Below are positions 13,892 to 16,871 of a stretch of DNA of 16,871 nucleotides, in pieces (the stretch's first letter is position 1; each line of letters starts with the position of its first letter). A model generated the notes under the pieces. It made no database searches and was not told where the DNA came from. It worked only from the letters and a program-made list of their open reading frames with translations. Both the position numbers and the translations under genes were made by a program. This DNA is from Chlamydiota bacterium (GTDB lineage: Bacteria; Chlamydiota; Chlamydiia; Chlamydiales; JAJFMB01), in assembly GCA_021772355.1 (NCBI GenBank), contig JAJFMB010000236.1:1-16871 (forward strand). The letters run 5' to 3'.

Positions 13892-15217
13892 TTAAAACGG
13901 CGAAGTTCGGTAGAAGGTCTTGTGGAACTGCTTATCTTCTTTGATAGTGTAAGAGTGCTTTTTAAGAAAGTCGCGCACATCTGACAGTTCTGCAAGGGAT
14001 GAAGAAAGCTTTATTTCTTTGCAAGTAGGGGATTTTGCTGCTGCATCTAGGAGTTTGAAGAGGCTTTGAGGGTTAATAAAAGGGGATCCTTTACTGGGTT
14101 TATTTATGCGTTTAACTTTGCCTGAAAAATAGTCATCCAATGGAAATGGTTTATTTTCTTTCAGATAATGCCGGTGAGCTACATTGATGTGACGATAATA
14201 AAGATTAAGATCATCTAAACAAATAGGAAGCTCATTGCCGTCTAACTTTTCAAGGAAAGTATCGAGAGGGAAGGCTCCGGGTTCTTCGTCTTTTTTGATA
14301 TAGTCTTTTAAATCCGTTACGTTCCCTATAGCCGCTAAATCGGCATAATTTAGGTCCAAACATTTTGCGTCTGGAGCCAGCTCGGCAAATACATCGGCAA
14401 CTTCTTCTGTGATCTGGGGTTGGCGCAGCAGTTGGCCAACGTAAGATTGAAAGGCATCCATGTGGCGGTTTAAGCCTTCTGTCTCTAATAAAAAGGTTTG
14501 ATAGGGAGACTCTGTCCGTATTTCGCCTCGAATTAGCCATTCGATGGGATTCCACAGTACGATTTTTAAGACGGTTGCGATGACTGAAGGGATTGAAGTT
14601 ATAAGCCTAAAACATTTATTGAAAACAGATTCACTTTTCCTTGTTTTTGCAAATTGGAGGGCTTTTAAAGCTGCTGCACGGGTTGACTGCGGGGAAACAT
14701 GTTTAGAATGGAATGGTTTGATGGATCTAAGTTCGGTTCTTTCGTTATATTCAGCATGCTCTACACGGGGCTGGGCAGGTTTAGCTAAAGTTTTTTTATA
14801 CTTCTTGATTTCATCTCTTAAGGTAGAAGCTTTATCAAAGAGTTGAGAGTAATGCTTGGCTTGAGTGGAATCGCGTGATCTAAGCTGATATTGCAGGTCG
14901 CTGATTACCCTGCACAAACGCTTGACATCTCGATTAAAGAGGGATACTTGGTCATAATGCTCTGGAGTATCGTCATTAACAGTTTGAAGGGAATTAAAAT
15001 ATTCTTTTACCGTAGAGTCGATGAGAGTTTCAAAATGATTTCCTAGAGCTGAAGGGTGGGGATTACTTATTTCCTGCGATTGAAAATATGAGAAGGAAGC
15101 GGTGCCTTTTTTGAGCTGCAAGCAACCATCTTTTACATCGATGGTATCGCTGCACTCTAGACTCATTTCCCTTAGAATAGTAAAATTATTATTATAACGT
15201 TCGGTTAGTGTTGACAT
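13892..15217 (-). CDS. Uncharacterised 441-aa protein, coiled coil plus hydrophobic segment
   Basis: I do not recognise this protein. There is no N-terminal signal peptide. Residues ~88-145 form a charged, heptad-like helical region (FNRDVKRLCRVISDLQYQL … TLRDEIKKYKKTL) that could be a coiled coil. A basic, proline-containing linker follows. Residues ~202-229 form one hydrophobic stretch with a WNPIEWLI end that could insert in or lie on a membrane. The C-terminal 200 residues look globular (many Leu/Asp/Asn) and end in FYRTSPF. The start ATG at 15217 has only a weak AGG upstream. The arrangement of coiled coil, internal hydrophobic hairpin and no Sec signal is seen in some chlamydial type III effectors and inclusion-membrane proteins, but no homology supports that here. 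The gene is transcribed from its own predicted promoter, convergent with the 317-aa gene. Confidence 0.7.
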   Translation of the reverse strand: MSTLTERYNNNFTILREMSLECSDTIDVKDGCLQLKKGTASFSYFQSQEISNPHPSALGNHFETLIDSTVKEYFNSLQTVNDDTPEHYDQVSLFNRDVKRLCRVISDLQYQLRSRDSTQAKHYSQLFDKASTLRDEIKKYKKTLAKPAQPRVEHAEYNERTELRSIKPFHSKHVSPQSTRAAALKALQFAKTRKSESVFNKCFRLITSIPSVIATVLKIVLWNPIEWLIRGEIRTESPYQTFLLETEGLNRHMDAFQSYVGQLLRQPQITEEVADVFAELAPDAKCLDLNYADLAAIGNVTDLKDYIKKDEEPGAFPLDTFLEKLDGNELPICLDDLNLYYRHINVAHRHYLKENKPFPLDDYFSGKVKRINKPSKGSPFINPQSLFKLLDAAAKSPTCKEIKLSSSLAELSDVRDFLKKHSYTIKEDKQFHKTFYRTSPF

Positions 15218-15249
15218 TGGGGACCTGTATTTTTTTTATATAGCAATTT

Positions 15250-15278
15250 ATCTTATCATAATAATTAATAAAATTCAA
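15250..15278 (-). promoter_or_regulatory. Predicted promoter of the 441-aa gene
   Basis: On the minus strand TTGAAT (15278-15273) and TAAGAT (15255-15250) are separated by 17 bp, putting the start near 15243, about 26 nt before the ATG. The 108-bp gap between the two minus-strand genes is almost pure A/T, which favours a promoter but also raises the chance of spurious matches. Confidence 0.4.
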
Positions 15279-15325
15279 CTATAATTATAACCTGTCTTTT
15301 AAATGTCCAAATGTCAGGCTTGACC

Positions 15326-16147
15326 CTAAAGATGATAGGTTAGTCCAATCGTCACTGTGTGCTTTTTAAGAGAGGTTTCTGAGTTTATTTTGAGGCCATC
15401 GATAGCTGTTCCGTAGGGAGTGATGGTATTTTGACTGCCATGGATGCAGAGGTCGTTATAATTGGTGTAGATGTAGTCCATGGTAAGGCCCATGCAGTAG
15501 TAAAATAGGTATTCGGCTCCGAATCCTAAGCGCAGGGCAGCGACATGCTTCTGCTCGTGCAGCGGTAAAAATTGTGAAACACTTGCCGGGGGTTCAAATG
15601 ATGACTCATCGCTGTAGGAGCCCCGAGCTTTTAGTTTGGTCTCGAACTGATTGAAAGCGACGCCAATCCGTCCATAGATGAGGGCGCAGTTGTAAAAAGA
15701 GAAGCCCGGTTTTAGATCGATTCCATATTCTGCAATGCGACATTTTGTGCGTATTTTGGTATTGAGAGCTTTTTCAACAATGGCAAATTCATCGGGATTA
15801 GTGCGGTCGATAAAATTTAACGCTCCGGAGATATCGTTTTTACTCTTTAAGTGAAACTGGGAGAAATTGACAAATCCTTCAGCTCCTACATATGCCCAGC
15901 AAAAGTTCAATCCATAGCCTGCAAACAGGGAGCCTGTAATAGTAGCTTCATTTTGATCTAACCACTGTGTGTTCGAAGTCGTATCTGCTTCATCGAGAAA
16001 GAGATTGAAATAGGAGATCGAATTTTTGTTATGGCCATTTGCCAGATTGAGTTGGATACCGCTATTAGCTCCCATGTAGAAGCCTTGAAAGGCATATGCA
16101 CTGTTTAAGCAGATAAGCATTAATAGTACCAACGATTTTATTTTCAT
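15326..16147 (-). CDS. Eight-stranded outer-membrane beta-barrel protein with turn cysteines
   Basis: This 273-residue protein is a predicted outer-membrane barrel. A clear signal peptide (MKIKSLVLLMLICLNSAYA) precedes FQGFYMGANSG, resembling the first strand of OmpA/Omp25-type small barrels. I count eight amphipathic strands: about 20-35, 67-81, 84-99, 136-153, 155-169, 201-216, 219-231 and 260-273. The protein ends IGLTYHL rather than in Phe. Of the six cysteines, Cys13 lies in the signal peptide. Three (83, 154, 218) fall exactly at the three short predicted periplasmic turns (NFCW, YNCA, YYCM). The remaining two, 136 and 234, flank the external loops. AGGAG six bases upstream supports the start. 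The gene is divergent from the antiporter gene across 149 bp. The fold class is well supported; function (adhesin, porin or structural role) is unknown. Confidence 0.75.
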   Translation of the reverse strand: MKIKSLVLLMLICLNSAYAFQGFYMGANSGIQLNLANGHNKNSISYFNLFLDEADTTSNTQWLDQNEATITGSLFAGYGLNFCWAYVGAEGFVNFSQFHLKSKNDISGALNFIDRTNPDEFAIVEKALNTKIRTKCRIAEYGIDLKPGFSFYNCALIYGRIGVAFNQFETKLKARGSYSDESSFEPPASVSQFLPLHEQKHVAALRLGFGAEYLFYYCMGLTMDYIYTNYNDLCIHGSQNTITPYGTAIDGLKINSETSLKKHTVTIGLTYHL

Positions 16148-16229
16148 AGAAAACTCCTGTTTAGCTCGAGAGATTAGTACAGAAGGGAATTAACTGCGAT
16201 TCTTTTTGCATGGCGCCTGCTCTATTCTC

Positions 16230-16258
16230 TTGATCAATTCAGGTCTTGGTGCTAAAAG
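16230..16258 (+). promoter_or_regulatory. Possible promoter of the antiporter gene
   Basis: TTGATC (16230-16235) and TAAAAG (16253-16258) have a 17-bp spacer; the predicted start is near 16265, about 32 nt before the ATG. The -10 match is only four of six. It lies in the 149-bp divergent region shared with the outer-membrane protein gene, in which I see no other clear structure. Confidence 0.3.
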
Positions 16259-16296
16259 AAAATCAATAAATCATTTAATAGCGTGTTTATCAGATC

Positions 16297-16871
16297 ATGT
16301 ACATCTTTGATGTTTTTACGCTTTTGCTTATCTTTGCAGCGATTTTCAGCTATTTAAATTCCCGTTTCAAAGCGCTCCCTCCTACAGTCGGCTTCATGGT
16401 GGGGTCGTTGTTGATCGCGTTGACGTTGATCGGATTTCAAGCGATGGGATTCCAGTTTGCCAATACGGCAATCGAAGTAGTAGGGGGTGTGGACTTCGAG
16501 CAAACATTGCTCTATGGCATTTTGAGCTTTTTGCTGTTTGCAGGCTCACTTCAACTGGAAATCAAGGAGCTGGCTAAGGAAAAGTGGGTGATTCTAAGCC
16601 TAGCGGTTCTTGGGGTGATTATCTCTACTTTTGTTGTGGGAAGTTTGATGTATGTGGTGTTTCGCTTCTTCGGGATTAGGATTTCTTTTTTGTATTCTCT
16701 TATTTTTGGAGCGCTTATTTCACCGACAGATCCTGTTGTTGTTCTTAGCACATTGAAGGGGTCGCACACATCAAAAAGCTTAAAGATGCAAATTTTTGGA
16801 GAGGCGCTATTCAACGACGGGATTGCGATTGTGTTATTTGTCGTGTTGACAGGGTTGGCACATTCTGAATT
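16297..16871 (+). CDS. CPA1-family Na+/H+ antiporter, 3' end outside window
   Basis: This is an inner-membrane cation/proton antiporter of the CPA1 (NhaP/NHE-like) class. The first 191 codons are present and open to the window edge; the family usually exceeds 400 residues. Hydrophobic segments are visible at about 5-20, 31-48, 70-86, 98-122, 130-150 and 172-188. The substrate-site motifs are SPTDPVVV (142-149, Asp145) and the FNDG pair Asn173-Asp174 of the ion-binding helix, in the order typical of CPA1 exchangers. A LFAGSLQLE segment (80-88) fits the conserved third-helix region. The ATG at 16297 is the first possible start after an in-frame stop at 16279, but no Shine-Dalgarno is visible, so initiation looks weak. 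Expected role: exchange of Na+ or K+ for H+ in pH and salt balance. Ion specificity cannot be read from this fragment. Confidence 0.85.
   Translation, partial: MYIFDVFTLLLIFAAIFSYLNSRFKALPPTVGFMVGSLLIALTLIGFQAMGFQFANTAIEVVGGVDFEQTLLYGILSFLLFAGSLQLEIKELAKEKWVILSLAVLGVIISTFVVGSLMYVVFRFFGIRISFLYSLIFGALISPTDPVVVLSTLKGSHTSKSLKMQIFGEALFNDGIAIVLFVVLTGLAHSE

Noticed and set aside
15291..15317. Hairpin CCTGTC…GTCAGG between the two minus-strand genes as a terminator
   Set aside because: The stem has an internal mismatch, only four continuous pairs, and no adjoining T-run in the direction of the upstream gene.
1..16871. tRNA or rRNA genes, CRISPR arrays, insertion sequences or prophage genes
   Set aside because: No cloverleaf, rRNA core segment, regularly spaced repeat, transposase motif or phage gene was found on either strand by reading.

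Overview
The window reads as a chromosomal segment of a member of the Chlamydiota, most likely one of the amoeba- or arthropod-associated families outside the classical Chlamydiaceae. The main reason is gene order: a short DciA/DUF721 gene, gyrB, gyrA, tmk and the DNA polymerase III delta' gene run in tandem. To my recollection this matches the CT191-CT190-CT189-CT188-CT187 order of Chlamydia trachomatis. Two cysteine-bearing outer-membrane beta-barrel proteins and two anonymous proteins without recognisable homology fit the same group. A threonine dehydrogenase, a VOC (glyoxalase/bleomycin-resistance) protein and a CPA1-type antiporter suggest a less reduced genome than Chlamydia itself. The exact genus (Waddlia-, Criblamydia- or Parachlamydia-like) cannot be fixed by reading alone.

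Layout. Bases 3-2063 hold the 3' part of a copper-type P1B ATPase whose metal-binding N-terminus lies upstream of the window. It converges, with a 6-bp gap, on tdh (2070-3095, minus strand). An AT-rich divergent region of about 200 bp (3096-3296) carries a good ispH promoter, a long inverted repeat and a 12-bp palindrome. ispH (3297-4244) is followed after 9 bp by a Cys-rich outer-membrane protein gene (4254-5216). A second clear promoter (5222-5250) starts the replication operon dciA-gyrB-gyrA-tmk-holB-VOC (5279-12848), where genes are separated by 10 bp or less or overlap. The operon ends at a hairpin-like structure.

Downstream are an uncharacterised 317-aa gene (plus strand), a convergent uncharacterised 441-aa gene with a coiled-coil-like part and a hydrophobic segment (minus strand), a second Cys-bearing beta-barrel gene (15326-16147, minus strand), and the divergent 5' part of a Na+/H+ antiporter gene that runs off the window (16297-16871).

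Functionally, the central operon couples helicase loading, DNA supercoiling, dTTP supply and clamp loading. ispH supplies isoprenoid precursors through the MEP pathway. The most notable observations are: (i) GyrA lacks both residues that normally anchor quinolones (positions equivalent to E. coli Ser83 and Asp87 are Gln and Pro); (ii) in both outer-membrane barrels nearly every predicted periplasmic hairpin turn carries a cysteine, suggesting a disulfide lattice on the periplasmic face; (iii) the ATPase has His-His where the family has the His-Pro motif; and (iv) two adjacent uncharacterised genes are candidate lineage-specific host-interaction proteins. No tRNA, rRNA, CRISPR array or insertion sequence was recognised, and no gene-free stretch exceeds about 200 bp.
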